A DNA stretch of 64,000 nt. It comes from Clostridium_AD sp964467165. GTDB taxonomy: Bacteria; Bacillota; Clostridia; Clostridiales; Clostridiaceae. Below, in pieces: positions 1 to 8,222 of the stretch (the stretch's first letter is position 1; every line of letters starts with the position of its first letter). A model generated the notes under the pieces. It saw nothing but the letters and a program-made list of their open reading frames with translations. It was not told the origin of the DNA and searched no databases. The position numbers and the translations under genes were made by a program. The stretch spans positions 1 to 64,000 of the forward strand of contig CAYXOL010000005.1 in NCBI GenBank assembly GCA_964467165.1, given 5' to 3'.

Positions 1-66
1 AGGCTTTGAGCGTAAGCGAAAAGACTATTTCACTGTGCAATTTTGAGAGAATATAAATTTTCTCAA
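1..66 (+). other. rRNA operon spacer upstream of 5S rRNA
   Basis: Short stretch before the 5S gene, read as the 23S-5S spacer or the very end of the 23S transcript. It contains a 9-bp hairpin (TTGAGAGAA at about 42-50 with TTTTCTCAA at about 58-66) that ends at the 5S start, as expected of an rRNA processing stem. The window starts too late to show the 23S gene itself. Confidence 0.5.
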
Positions 67-183
67 TCTGGTGATTATGGCATGAAGGTAACACCCGTTC
101 CCATACCGAACACGTAGGTTAAGCTTCAATGCGCTGATGGTACTGCAGGGGTGACCTTGTGGGAGAGTAAGTCGTCGCCAGGT
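67..183 (+). rRNA. rrf: 5S ribosomal RNA
   Basis: About 117 nt beginning TCTGGTGATTATGGC and ending GTCGTCGCCAGG, with the conserved internal CCCATACCGAACACG segment and closing complementarity of the two ends. This is a typical clostridial 5S rRNA, the last gene of an rRNA operon whose 16S and 23S genes lie upstream of the window. Confidence 0.95.
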
Positions 184-186
184 AAG

Positions 187-223
187 AAAAAGCCACTAAG
201 TCTAACTTAGTGGCTTTTATTTT
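187..223 (+). terminator. rRNA operon terminator
   Basis: Perfect 10-bp stem AGCCACTAAG / CTTAGTGGCT (191-200 and 206-215) followed by TTTTATTTT, immediately after the 5S gene. Confidence 0.9.
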
Positions 224-390
224 GCGTAAATATAAATTATTTATAATTTGAGTAAGTTCCTTCAGAAATATGTGCATAAGGTATTAAAAAAAGATATAAT
301 AAAGTAAGTTCAAAATTCAATTGATATTGTAAGCAAATAATATAAAAAAATATCATACTAAATCTAATTTGGAGTTAAAAGGAGAAATTT

Positions 391-1038
391 ATGGCTATTC
401 GTAATATTTTGTTTGATTTAGATGGAACGTTGTTAGATACAAATGAACTAATAATACAATCTTTCCAACATACTTATCAAATACATTTGAATAAACGAGT
501 TAATAAAGAGAAAATTATCAAGACCTTTGGGGAAATTTTGAAAATTACATTAGACAGGGAACTTGGTGATGCGGGAGTTGAAGGTATTAAAACCTATAGA
601 AATTTCCAAGTTGAAAACTTTGAAAAGCTAATCGCTATACGTAGCGGTGTAAAGGAGGGAGTAATAGCACTTCATAGGCAAGGTTACAAACTTGGGATCG
701 TTACTTCGCGTTTAAATGATTCCGCTATGAGGGGATTAAACCATTTCGAATTAAAAGACTATTTTGATAGCATTATAGGGTCAGATAGTACTGATGTACA
801 TAAGCCAGACCCTACTCCAGCATTAATGGCTTTAAAAGAATTGGGAGGAAAACCTGAGGAAACCCTACTTGTTGGGGATAGTCCATATGATATTTTATGT
901 GGGAAAAATGCAGGGATTACCTCTGTGCTTGTGGGTTGGAGTGCACTACCTATGGAGATGCTCCTTAAATATAAACCAGATCATGTTGTAGATAGCATGG
1001 AAGAGCTAGTGGCATTGGTTGAAAAATTAAAAGATTAG
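391..1038 (+). CDS. ppaX: HAD-family phosphatase, PpaX-like pyrophosphatase
   Basis: A 215-residue haloacid dehalogenase-family hydrolase. Motif I is FDLDGTLLDT near residues 8-17 (nucleophile and acid Asp pair). Motif II is the TSRL segment near residue 106. The motif III Lys lies in the HKPDP region near 137. Motif IV is LLVGDSPYD near 158-166. Length and the NELIIQSF start resemble Bacillus PpaX, which hydrolyses the pyrophosphate formed by HPr-Ser-P dephosphorylation; a generic phosphoglycolate phosphatase-like role cannot be excluded. RBS AAGGAG lies 7 nt before the ATG. It is a single-gene unit between the rRNA operon and its own terminator, which overlaps the stop codon. Confidence 0.75.
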   Translation: MAIRNILFDLDGTLLDTNELIIQSFQHTYQIHLNKRVNKEKIIKTFGEILKITLDRELGDAGVEGIKTYRNFQVENFEKLIAIRSGVKEGVIALHRQGYKLGIVTSRLNDSAMRGLNHFELKDYFDSIIGSDSTDVHKPDPTPALMALKELGGKPEETLLVGDSPYDILCGKNAGITSVLVGWSALPMEMLLKYKPDHVVDSMEELVALVEKLKD

Positions 1039-1064
1039 GGGGAATTAACCACCTAATCTTTTAT
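1030..1064 (+). terminator. terminator of ppaX-like gene
   Basis: Stem AAAGATTAGG / CCTAATCTTT with the loop GGGAATTAACCA, followed by TTATT. The left arm includes the stop codon of the preceding gene. Confidence 0.8.
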
Positions 1065-1127
1065 TAATTAAAGGCCTATTCAATAAATTAAAAATAAGCT
1101 AATAAATTGAGCACAAATAGAAATAAA

Positions 1128-1249
1128 ATGGAAAATAATAATGATATTGCAGGAGTCAAGCTAAGACACCATGAAGATAAAGATAATGCTACAGAACTTG
1201 CAAAAACATTAAAATCCCACATCTTGATGCTATTATAAAAATAGAATAA
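1128..1249 (+). pseudogene. possible SPOR-domain remnant, frameshifted
   Basis: A 36-codon open frame (1128-1238) whose translation reads like the last part of a SPOR peptidoglycan-binding repeat (NATELAKTLKSH). Near its end, shifting frame by one gives a more natural ending (LDAIIKIE then stop at 1249). There is no RBS and no promoter. I read this as the decayed 3' end of a cell-wall protein gene; the family assignment is a guess from the pattern of residues. Confidence 0.25.
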
Positions 1250-1281
1250 AAAAAAGCATTCATAAATGAATGCTTTTTTTT
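1246..1281 (-). terminator. terminator of tRNA-Leu
   Basis: AAAAGCATTCA / TGAATGCTTTT stem flanked by A and T runs, directly after the CCA end of the minus-strand tRNA. It is symmetrical and could work in both directions. Confidence 0.85.
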
Positions 1282-1365
1282 GGTGCAGATGACAGGAATT
1301 GAACCTGCACGCCGTAAAGCGCTAGATCCTAAGTCTAGTGCGTCTGCCAATTCCGCCACATCTGC
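1281..1365 (-). tRNA. tRNA-Leu (anticodon UAG)
   Basis: Minus-strand cloverleaf of about 85 nt with a 7-bp acceptor stem GCAGATG / CATCTGC, discriminator A and an encoded CCA (complement at 1281-1283). The anticodon stem-loop is CTAGA-CTTAGGA-TCTAG, giving anticodon TAG (Leu CUN codons). The long variable arm (class II tRNA) and GTTCAATTC T-loop are visible. Note that the Leu T-boxes in this window use specifier CTC, read by a GAG anticodon, which is a different leucine isoacceptor. Confidence 0.95.
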
Positions 1366-1405
1366 ATAGGTCGTTATTGATGAAAACGTTCCACCAACAT
1401 AAATA

Positions 1406-1434
1406 ATTTTATCATTTATGATTATATATGTCAA
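1406..1434 (-). promoter_or_regulatory. promoter of tRNA-Leu
   Basis: On the minus strand, TTGACA (1434-1429), a 17-bp spacer and TAAAAT (1411-1406), about 40 bp upstream of the tRNA 5' end. Confidence 0.75.
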
Positions 1435-1538
1435 CACATTATCTTAATTAATTTAAAAAATATGTTTTTTCCATGTTAAAAGATAAAACTGTTATCTAAA
1501 GAGAAGAACTATTATAAAAGGGATCAATATGCCGGTAT

Positions 1539-2336
1539 TTAAAGTAAGGCATTTATTATCTTCGTTTCATTGTCTTTACTTATGGTGCCTAAAGTAACAA
1601 GGGCATCTAGTCTTCTATGTAATTCTAGCTTTTGTGAATCATCATTGGGAATTTTAGCAAGATTTATTACCGCTGCCCTTTGATTTTCATTGATGGTTCC
1701 CGTTGAAATTAACTTATCAAGTTTGAAGAGTAAAACATCATTAATAGTTTTAGAAATTGATTTTTTACAATATGTAAAGCTCTTTAATACAGTGATTTCT
1801 TGATCTTTAGTTATAGTTTTATTTGTAACAAGGGTATTAATATCTATCAGTTCTTCTATATTGGGTTGAGAAACAGGATATAAATTCATAATTTCTTTTT
1901 TCTGGAATTCAGTAATAGTTCCCATGTCTATAAGAGTGCTTAGTCTAGAGTTAAAACTATCCTTAATGGCTTTTGAAATTGAATTCTTATACGTTGCAAA
2001 AAGCTGGGATATAACAGTTTCCTCTGTACAAGAAACCGTTCCAGAGGTAGATAATTTACTAATATTTGAATCTGAGGAAGGTTGTTTATATGTTACAAGA
2101 TATTTTATTACAGCGGCCTTTTGAAATTGAGTAATACTGCCTGAAGTAACAAGAACATCTAATTTGCCTATAATATCTATACTGCTTTTATAATGTTGTG
2201 AATCAGAAATATTTATGTTTTGTGATTTATTATTTGATGAAGTAAGCGCGTAAGTGGCTGAACCTGAGCCACTTACAGATACTATAATTGCTAATGCAGC
2301 AATTTCATTAAATTTAACTCTTTTTATTTTTTTCAT
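1539..2336 (-). CDS. Secreted protein with five helix-turn-helix-like repeats
   Basis: A 265-residue protein of unknown function. The first in-frame ATG at 2351 lies inside the RBS; the ATG at 2336, 9 nt after GGAGG, is the likely start (MKKIKRVKF). A positively charged N-terminus followed by the hydrophobic run AALAIIVSVSGSGSATYA suggests a signal peptide. The rest is five copies of a motif of about 20 residues, pattern L-x-x-L-(V/I)-x-x-G-(T/S)-I-(T/S/N)-x-x-(Q)-x-x-x-(I/V)-(I/M)-x-L, e.g. LDVLVTSGSITQFQKAAV, LDKLISTGTINENQRAAV and LDALVTLGTISKDNETKI. Spacing between copies is irregular, about 40-55 residues. It is monocistronic, between a T-box region and tRNA-Leu. I do not recognise a named family. 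Confidence 0.7.
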   Translation of the reverse strand: MKKIKRVKFNEIAALAIIVSVSGSGSATYALTSSNNKSQNINISDSQHYKSSIDIIGKLDVLVTSGSITQFQKAAVIKYLVTYKQPSSDSNISKLSTSGTVSCTEETVISQLFATYKNSISKAIKDSFNSRLSTLIDMGTITEFQKKEIMNLYPVSQPNIEELIDINTLVTNKTITKDQEITVLKSFTYCKKSISKTINDVLLFKLDKLISTGTINENQRAAVINLAKIPNDDSQKLELHRRLDALVTLGTISKDNETKIINALL

Positions 2337-2576
2337 TATTAGTGCCTCCAATATGTATATTTTATATTGTGACCTTAGAAATTTGTGTTCGATTTATAAA
2401 TATACCATACATATAGGATATTATATTTTAATGACAAAGTAGTGGCAAAATTGTAAACTTTTAGTGAAGGCTATATAATAGAATTAGCCTAAGTATGAAG
2501 AGGGATTAATATTTGGAATTGTAAAACAATTGCATCTGTTGGTGTAAAATTTGTATTTAAAGATTGTAAACAATCA

Positions 2577-2605
2577 TTGACATTATAAATATCCTGTTGT
2601 ATACT
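2577..2605 (+). promoter_or_regulatory. promoter of ilvED T-box operon
   Basis: TTGACA (2577-2582), 17-bp spacer, TATACT (2600-2605). The same TTGACA-17-TATACT arrangement recurs before the T-boxes at 6511 and 10118. Confidence 0.8.
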
Positions 2606-2835
2606 TACAAACAATATAAAAAAAACTGTGATAGGGACAAGTAAATATGAATAATATTTTACAGAAAGTGGGTAATGATGGGAACTCATAAATATTGCAT
2701 TTTGAAAATCGCCCTTGAGTTGTAGGCTGAAATGATAGTAAGCTGAACCGGTGAAAGCCGTTATGAAAATGAGTAAAAAATTGGGTGGTACCGCGACAAA
2801 TTTTCGCCCCAAGGCGAGGGTTTGTATTTTTTATG
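2606..2835 (+). promoter_or_regulatory. T-box leader, Ile specifier (AUC), upstream of ilvE
   Basis: Transcribed leader with the GATAGGGACAAGTA start of stem I, a specifier-loop segment GAAAATCGCCC in which ATC (2708-2710) is read as the isoleucine codon, the conserved T-box core GGGTGGTACCGCG (2783-2795), and a terminator stem ACAAATTTTCGCC / GGCGAGGGTTTGT followed by ATTTTTT. Uncharged tRNA-Ile should pair with the T-box and favour the antiterminator, switching on ilvE-ilvD and the following gene. The lower stem I text CCCTTGAGTTGTAGGCTGAAA is nearly identical to the Leu T-boxes at 10.3 and 10.7 kb. Confidence 0.9.
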
Positions 2836-2883
2836 CTCAAAATTAGGTATATGTTAAATTAAAATTGTAAGGAGAGGTGTAAT

Positions 2884-3798
2884 ATGTCAAATTCATATGT
2901 TTTTTATGATGGTGAAATAATAGACGAGGATAATGTAAATTTAAGTATTAGAAGTAAAGCTTTTAACTACGGCCTCGGTTGTTTTGAGGGTATTAGAGCA
3001 TATTATGATGAAGAAGATGATCAATTATATGCATTTAGATTAAAAGAGCATTACGATAGGTTTTTAAATTCTTGTAAAGTGTTATATCTTAATATTCCTT
3101 ATAATTGTGAGGAGTTATGTAATATTACTATTAAATTACTTAAGAAAAATAATTTTAAAACTACTACATATATCAGGCCAGTTGCGTACAAGGGTTCAAA
3201 TGGATTGAGCCCTTCACTGCTTGATGAAGATAATAGATTAGCAATATACTGTACTCCCATGGGAAGATTTTCAGGGAAAGAAGAGATGAGTGTTGCTATA
3301 ACTTCATGGCAGAGGATAAGTGGCAACGCATTACCAGCTAGAACTAAAGCAACTGCAGCATATTTGAATTCTGCCTTAGCTTCTCTTGAGGTACTTCAAA
3401 ATGGTTTTGATGAAGCACTATTCTTAACAGACAAAGGCTATATTTGTGAGGGCCCTGGGGAAAATATATTTATGGTTAAGAACGGAAAGCTTATAACACC
3501 ACCAGCAAGCGATGATATCTTAGAGGGAATCACAAGAGATACTGTGATGAAAATAGCTAAAGAGGAATTTGGTATTGATACAATTGAAAGAAGCATTTCA
3601 AGAGCTGAGATTTATGGGGCGGATGAAGTGTTTTTTAGTGGCACAGCGATGGAGGTAACACCTATAATTTATATTGATAGAAGAATAATTGGCGGGGGTA
3701 AAACCGGTGAAATTTCGCAAAAAATAAAGGATACTTACATGACTATTACCAAGGGAAAGAACCCGAAATATGCAAATTTCTGCACTCCAGTATATTAA
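2884..3798 (+). CDS. ilvE: Branched-chain amino acid aminotransferase
   Basis: A 304-residue fold-type IV PLP aminotransferase that transfers an amino group between glutamate and the 2-keto acids of Leu, Ile and Val, the last step of their synthesis. Visible are the FNYGLGCFEGIRAY segment (residues 27-40), the PLP-binding Lys in ARTKATAAYLNS (Lys155), the GENIFMVKNG segment and the LEGITRDTV signature near 219-227. RBS AAGGAGAGGTG lies before the ATG. First gene behind the Ile T-box; 44 nt separate it from ilvD. Length is normal for the family. Confidence 0.93.
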   Translation: MSNSYVFYDGEIIDEDNVNLSIRSKAFNYGLGCFEGIRAYYDEEDDQLYAFRLKEHYDRFLNSCKVLYLNIPYNCEELCNITIKLLKKNNFKTTTYIRPVAYKGSNGLSPSLLDEDNRLAIYCTPMGRFSGKEEMSVAITSWQRISGNALPARTKATAAYLNSALASLEVLQNGFDEALFLTDKGYICEGPGENIFMVKNGKLITPPASDDILEGITRDTVMKIAKEEFGIDTIERSISRAEIYGADEVFFSGTAMEVTPIIYIDRRIIGGGKTGEISQKIKDTYMTITKGKNPKYANFCTPVY

Positions 3799-3842
3799 AA
3801 ACTTTTTTATTTAATTAATTTAAAATGAAGGGAATGAAAGAA

Positions 3843-5513
3843 ATGAGAAGTGATTCAATTAAAAAAGGAATTTCCCAGGCTCCGCATAGATCCTTACTTA
3901 ATGCTTTGGGCATGACGCAGGAGGAAGTTAATAGACCGCTAATAGGTATTGTGAGTTCTTATAATGAAATAGTACCAGGTCATATGAATTTAGACAAAAT
4001 AGTAGAGGCAGTAAGGATAGGTATTGCAATGGCAGGTGGAACACCTGTAGTATTCCCAGCTATTGCAGTGTGTGATGGTATTGCTATGGGTCATATAGGT
4101 ATGAAATATTCCCTGGCAACTAGGGAACTAATTGCAGATTCCACAGAATCAGTGGCAATGGCTCATGCTTTTGATGCACTTGTAATGGTGCCAAACTGTG
4201 ATAAAAATGTACCAGGGCTTTTGATGGCAGCGGCAAGGGTTAATGTACCGACAATATTTGTTAGTGGAGGTCCCATGCTAGCGGGAAAAGTAGGCGGAAA
4301 GAAGACAAGTCTATCTTCAGTTTTTGAGGCAGTAGGTGCATATACAGCATGCAAAATATCATTGGAAGAGGTAGAGGAATATGAAAATAAGGCGTGTCCA
4401 ACATGCGGTTCATGTTCTGGTATGTACACAGCTAATAGCATGAATTGCTTAACGGAAGCTCTAGGCATGGGACTTAAAGGCAATGGAACGGTGCCTGCTG
4501 TATATTCAGAAAGAATAAGGATTGCAAAGCACGCAGGTATGCAAATTATGGATCTACTTAAAAAAGATATTAAGCCTAGAGATATAATGACATGGGATGC
4601 ATTTATGAACGCACTTACCGTAGATATGGCACTTGGATGTAGTACAAATAGTATGCTTCACTTGCCTGCTATTGCTCATGAGGCAGGAATTGAACTTAAT
4701 CTGGATATAGCAAACACCATTAGCGCAAAGACACCAAATCTTTGTCACTTGGCACCAGCGGGAGACACGTATATGGAAGATCTTGACGAAGCTGGAGGAG
4801 TATATGCTGTAATGAAGGAGCTTGATAAAAAGGGGCTTTTAAAAACAGACATTATAACCTGCAGTGGGAAAACAGTAGCAGAAAACATTAGCGGTTGTAT
4901 GAACACCAATACGGATATTATTAGACCAATTGAAAATCCATACAGTGAGACGGGTGGAATAGCAGTGCTGAAAGGAAATTTAGCACCAGATTCCTGCGTT
5001 GTAAAACGTTCTGCCGTGGTGCCTGAAATGATGAAACACCAAGGACCTGCAAGAGTATTTGATTGTGAAGAAGATGCCAATGCAGCAATTATGGGAGGTG
5101 AAATTGTAGCCGGGGACGTAGTTGTTATAAGGTATGAAGGTCCAAAAGGTGGGCCTGGTATGAGAGAAATGCTTAATCCAACTTCTGGTATAGCTGGTAG
5201 GGGCCTTGGAAGCAGCGTAGCACTCATTACAGATGGACGCTTTAGTGGCGCTTCAAGAGGCGCTTCTATAGGACACGTATCGCCGGAAGCTGCTGTAGGT
5301 GGAAATATTGCACTTGTATGCGAAGGGGATATTATTGAAATAGACATTATGGCAAACACAATAAATTTCCGTGTATCCCCAGAAGAATTAGCAAAGAGAA
5401 GGGCGAAGTGGGTCCCAAGGAAACCTAAAATTACAACTGGTTACCTAGCACGTTATGCAGCCTTAGTAACATCTGGTAATAGAGGAGCAATATTAGAAAT
5501 ACCTGGAAAATAA
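3843..5513 (+). CDS. ilvD: Dihydroxy-acid dehydratase
   Basis: A 556-residue enzyme that dehydrates 2,3-dihydroxy-isovalerate and -methylvalerate to the keto acids used by IlvE. Motifs: AVCDGIAMGH (about 75-84), VPNCDKNVPG (116-125) and CPTCGSCSGMYTANSMN (185-201), whose cysteines hold the Fe-S cluster. The C-terminal part has GPKGGPGMREM and DGRFSGASRG. I place the start at 3843 (MRSDSIKKG) because AAGGGA lies 9 nt upstream; the ATG at 3825 has no RBS. It follows ilvE and is 19 nt from the next gene, so it is part of the Ile T-box operon. Confidence 0.93.
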   Translation: MRSDSIKKGISQAPHRSLLNALGMTQEEVNRPLIGIVSSYNEIVPGHMNLDKIVEAVRIGIAMAGGTPVVFPAIAVCDGIAMGHIGMKYSLATRELIADSTESVAMAHAFDALVMVPNCDKNVPGLLMAAARVNVPTIFVSGGPMLAGKVGGKKTSLSSVFEAVGAYTACKISLEEVEEYENKACPTCGSCSGMYTANSMNCLTEALGMGLKGNGTVPAVYSERIRIAKHAGMQIMDLLKKDIKPRDIMTWDAFMNALTVDMALGCSTNSMLHLPAIAHEAGIELNLDIANTISAKTPNLCHLAPAGDTYMEDLDEAGGVYAVMKELDKKGLLKTDIITCSGKTVAENISGCMNTNTDIIRPIENPYSETGGIAVLKGNLAPDSCVVKRSAVVPEMMKHQGPARVFDCEEDANAAIMGGEIVAGDVVVIRYEGPKGGPGMREMLNPTSGIAGRGLGSSVALITDGRFSGASRGASIGHVSPEAAVGGNIALVCEGDIIEIDIMANTINFRVSPEELAKRRAKWVPRKPKITTGYLARYAALVTSGNRGAILEIPGK

Positions 5514-5532
5514 AATAAAAGGCGGGCTGAAT

Positions 5533-6447
5533 ATGAAATTTGTCACTTATGAATATAAAAATGAAACTTCAGGGGGAATATTATTACAAAGTAAAATAGT
5601 TCCTATAGAGGAAGTTATGAGGGAGCTTAAACTTCCTGAAATGAAAGGTCTTCAGGAGTTTATAGAGATTTCTGATGACAATATCATAAGGTTAATAGAA
5701 TCTGTAATAGATTCAAAAGTGTTTCATAACTTGGAACTAACAGAGGTAAAACTTCTGGCACCACTTCCACATCCTAAAAGAAATGTATTTTGCATTGGGA
5801 AGAATTATGAGGATCATGCAAAGGAAATTAAGATAACTCAAATATCAGATAATTTTATACCTGAATATCCTATATACTTTACTAAGGTGGCTAGTCCAGC
5901 TATAGCAACAGGGGGTACTATTTGTTTTTCAAAAGAGGTTACAACGCAAGTGGATTATGAGGCTGAGCTGGCAGTTATTATAGGAAAAGAGGGAACAAAT
6001 ATAAAGCCTGAGGAGGCGCAGGAATATATATTTGGTTATACTGTTGCTAATGATGTTTCTGCAAGGGACCTTCAAGTAAAGCACAAGCAGTGGTTTAAAG
6101 CTAAAAGCTTGGATACATTTTGTCCTATGGGTCCAGCCATTGTGCATAAAAATCACATTACTTTTCCTGTAGAGTTAAATATACAGTGCAGAGTTAATGG
6201 AGAACTTAGACAAGACTCAAACACTAGAAATATGATTTTCGATATTCCGTATATTATAAGCGATTTGTCTAAAGGCTTTACTCTTAAACCAGGAGATATA
6301 ATTTGTACGGGCACACCAGCTGGGGTAGGAATGGGTTTTGAACCTCCCAAAATGCTAAAAGATGGTGATATAGTGGAATGCTATGTGGAAAATATAGGTA
6401 CTATCGTAAATACAGTTTCATCTTCAGAAAATGAAACAAAATCATAA
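5533..6447 (+). CDS. Fumarylacetoacetate hydrolase (FAH) family protein
   Basis: A 304-residue protein with an N-terminal extension (about 1-85) and a C-terminal FAH domain starting at KRNVFCIGKNYEDHAKE (about 88-104). The metal-binding acidic residues are seen in DYEAELAVIIGK (about 138-149), followed by GYTVANDVSARDLQ and the C-terminal DIICTGTPAGVGMG. Members hydrolyse acylpyruvates, decarboxylate or tautomerise oxaloacetate, or hydrate 2-ketopentenoates; the sequence does not decide which. It is 19 nt behind ilvD and in the Ile T-box operon, which suggests a role with keto-acid intermediates or by-products of branched-chain synthesis. RBS GGCGGGCTGA is weak. Confidence 0.8.
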   Translation: MKFVTYEYKNETSGGILLQSKIVPIEEVMRELKLPEMKGLQEFIEISDDNIIRLIESVIDSKVFHNLELTEVKLLAPLPHPKRNVFCIGKNYEDHAKEIKITQISDNFIPEYPIYFTKVASPAIATGGTICFSKEVTTQVDYEAELAVIIGKEGTNIKPEEAQEYIFGYTVANDVSARDLQVKHKQWFKAKSLDTFCPMGPAIVHKNHITFPVELNIQCRVNGELRQDSNTRNMIFDIPYIISDLSKGFTLKPGDIICTGTPAGVGMGFEPPKMLKDGDIVECYVENIGTIVNTVSSSENETKS

Positions 6448-6510
6448 AAAAGAAGTTTGAATTTTTCAAAGTATTAAAAACAGAAAATTTAAAATAAAGC
6501 AATTTGGGGG

Positions 6511-6539
6511 TTGACAAATTCCTTTATTGCATATATACT
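6511..6539 (+). promoter_or_regulatory. promoter of ilvN-ilvC-ilvB T-box operon
   Basis: TTGACA (6511-6516), 17-bp spacer, TATACT (6534-6539). Confidence 0.8.
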
Positions 6540-6544
6540 AAAAA

Positions 6545-6935
6545 ACAACAGAATAAATAAAGCTATGACGGAGAGAAAGATATCACAGTTGAAACTACAG
6601 AGAACCAACGGTTGCTGAGAGTTGGTGTTGATGCGGATATGTAATAATCACTCCTGAGCTGCTGAGTTGAACTTGAAGTTATTGTGATAACAAATTGCAG
6701 AAAAAAAATTTTCGTGTAATGTTAATCACAAGATGCATATTTTTGCATTGGGTAAACGAAGAAGGGTGCTCCCTATATAGAGCTATGGTTAATGAAATCT
6801 ATTTTATGCTTTATATTTCTTTTGACCAGAAACTTGAGGTGATTTATAATAGTAAATTACGAACTAGGGTGGTACCGCGAATCTTTCGTCCCTATAAACA
6901 TAGTTATATGTGTTTATAGGAATGGAAGATTTTTT
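6545..6935 (+). promoter_or_regulatory. T-box leader, Ile specifier (AUC), upstream of ilvC1-ilvB1
   Basis: Long leader of a different subtype from the other plus-strand ones. It has GACGGAGAGAAAG at the start, CAGAGAACCAACGGTTGCTGAGAGTTGGTG in stem I, and the specifier segment GTAATAATCACTCCTGAGC in which ATC (6647-6649) reads as Ile. The T-box core is AGGGTGGTACCGCGAATC (about 6867-6884). A long terminator stem follows (AATCTTTCGTCCCTATAAACATA paired with the segment ending ATGGAAGATT) and then TTTTTTTATT. It resembles the ilvA T-box at 22.2 kb far more than the ilvE one. Confidence 0.9.
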
Positions 6936-6961
6936 TATTGTTTAAAAAAGGGGGTAGTGAT

Positions 6962-7207
6962 ATGTATAAAACCATAAGCGCTAGAGCATCCAATGGTATA
7001 GATGCACTAGTAAGAGTTACGAATACACTAAGACGAAAAGAATTTCAAATAAGAGGACTAGTGATGACACAGGCCCCAATTGGTGGGCATACAAACCTTA
7101 TGATAACAATAGAAGAAGTAGCAAATTTAGGAATAGAACAAGCAATGATGCAACTTAGAAAAATAATAAATGTATATGAAATCAAAGAATATGAGGGGGA
7201 AAATTAA
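6962..7207 (+). CDS. Short ACT-domain acetolactate synthase regulatory subunit
   Basis: An 81-residue single ACT-domain protein, comparable in size to IlvM of enterobacteria rather than to the two-domain IlvN/IlvH. It reads MYKTISARASNGIDALVRV then NTLRRKEFQIRGLVMTQ, the pattern of an acetolactate synthase small-subunit ACT domain. RBS GGGGGT lies 9 nt before the ATG at 6962; the upstream TTG at 6938 has no RBS. The stop codon abuts the ATG of ilvC1. It probably binds IlvB1 and sets its activity or valine sensitivity. Confidence 0.8.
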   Translation: MYKTISARASNGIDALVRVTNTLRRKEFQIRGLVMTQAPIGGHTNLMITIEEVANLGIEQAMMQLRKIINVYEIKEYEGEN

Positions 7208-8194
7208 ATGGCTAAAATGTATTACGATGGGGATTTAGATTTATTAAAAGGAAAAAAGGTGGCAGTTGTGGGGTATGGAAGTCAAGGCCATGCACATGCA
7301 CTAAATTTAAAAGAAAGTGGAGTAGCGGTAGTTGTGGGTTTATATAAGGGCAGTAAGTCCTGGGACAGGGCAAAGACTGCAGGTCTTGAAGTTTTGGAAG
7401 TTTGTGAGGCTGCAAAATCTAGTGATGTGATAATGCTACTTGCTCCAGATGAATTGCAAAGTAAAATTTATAGAGAAAGCATCGAGCCATATCTAAAAGA
7501 AGGGGATGCATTAGTTTTTGCACATGGGTTTAATATTCACTTTAGTCAGATTGCACCTCCAGTAAATGTAGATGTATTTATGGTAGCACCAAAAGGACCA
7601 GGACATTTAGTAAGGAGAGTGTATCAAGAAGGAAAAGGCGTACCAGCACTTATTGCGGTACATCAAGATTATAGTGGGAAAGCAAAAGAACTTGCACTGG
7701 CTTATGCAAAAGGAATTGGAGCGACTAAAGCTGGCGTATTGGAAACTACTTTTAAAGAGGAAACAGAAACGGATTTATTCGGAGAACAAGCAGTTTTATG
7801 CGGCGGAGTTACAGAACTTATTAAAGCAGGTTTCGATACACTTACAAATGCAGGTTACCAGAAAGAAATTGCCTACTTTGAGTGCCTCCATGAACTTAAG
7901 CTTATTGTGGATCTATTGTACGAAGGTGGATTTGAAAATATGAGATATAGCGTCAGTGATACAGCAGAATATGGAGATTACATGGTGGGTAAAAGAATCA
8001 TAAATGAAGATACTAGAAAAGAAATGGCAAAGGTACTTCGCGAAATACAAAATGGAGAATTTGCAAGAGACTGGTTAGTAGAAAACCAAATTAATAGACC
8101 AAACTTTAATGCAATAAAAAGAAGAGAACTAGAACATCCAATAGTAGGGGTAGGGCAAGAGTTAAGAAGTATGATGTCTTGGATTAAAAAATAA
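7208..8194 (+). CDS. ilvC: Ketol-acid reductoisomerase, copy 1
   Basis: A 328-residue class I enzyme that isomerises and reduces acetolactate or acetohydroxybutyrate. The Rossmann motif GYGSQGHAHALNLKESG (about 22-38) is followed by the cofactor loop VGLYKGSKSW (about 42-51). The knotted C-terminal domain shows ETETDLFGEQAVLCGG (Mg-binding Asp/Glu) and LHELKLIVDLLYEGG. The ATG touches the stop of the small-subunit gene, so translation is probably coupled. A second copy (331 residues) lies at 11.0 kb in the Leu operon. Confidence 0.93.
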   Translation: MAKMYYDGDLDLLKGKKVAVVGYGSQGHAHALNLKESGVAVVVGLYKGSKSWDRAKTAGLEVLEVCEAAKSSDVIMLLAPDELQSKIYRESIEPYLKEGDALVFAHGFNIHFSQIAPPVNVDVFMVAPKGPGHLVRRVYQEGKGVPALIAVHQDYSGKAKELALAYAKGIGATKAGVLETTFKEETETDLFGEQAVLCGGVTELIKAGFDTLTNAGYQKEIAYFECLHELKLIVDLLYEGGFENMRYSVSDTAEYGDYMVGKRIINEDTRKEMAKVLREIQNGEFARDWLVENQINRPNFNAIKRRELEHPIVGVGQELRSMMSWIKK

Positions 8195-8222
8195 AATAAA
8201 AGTATTGAGAAGAGGTGAAAAA

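Noticed and set aside
1189..1437. 82-codon minus-strand frame with ADVAELADALDLGSSALRRAGSIPV
   Set aside because: It is the translated tRNA-Leu gene, a well-known false protein.
2489..2840. Two minus-strand frames of 85-107 codons
   Set aside because: They lie on the T-box leader and have no RBS; antisense shadows of structured RNA.
4745..5359. 204-codon frame antisense to ilvD
   Set aside because: Reverse of a strongly conserved coding region; no RBS, no family pattern.
6695..6919. 74-codon plus-strand frame inside the ilvC1 leader
   Set aside because: It spans the T-box core and terminator and has no RBS; the RNA structure explains the sequence.
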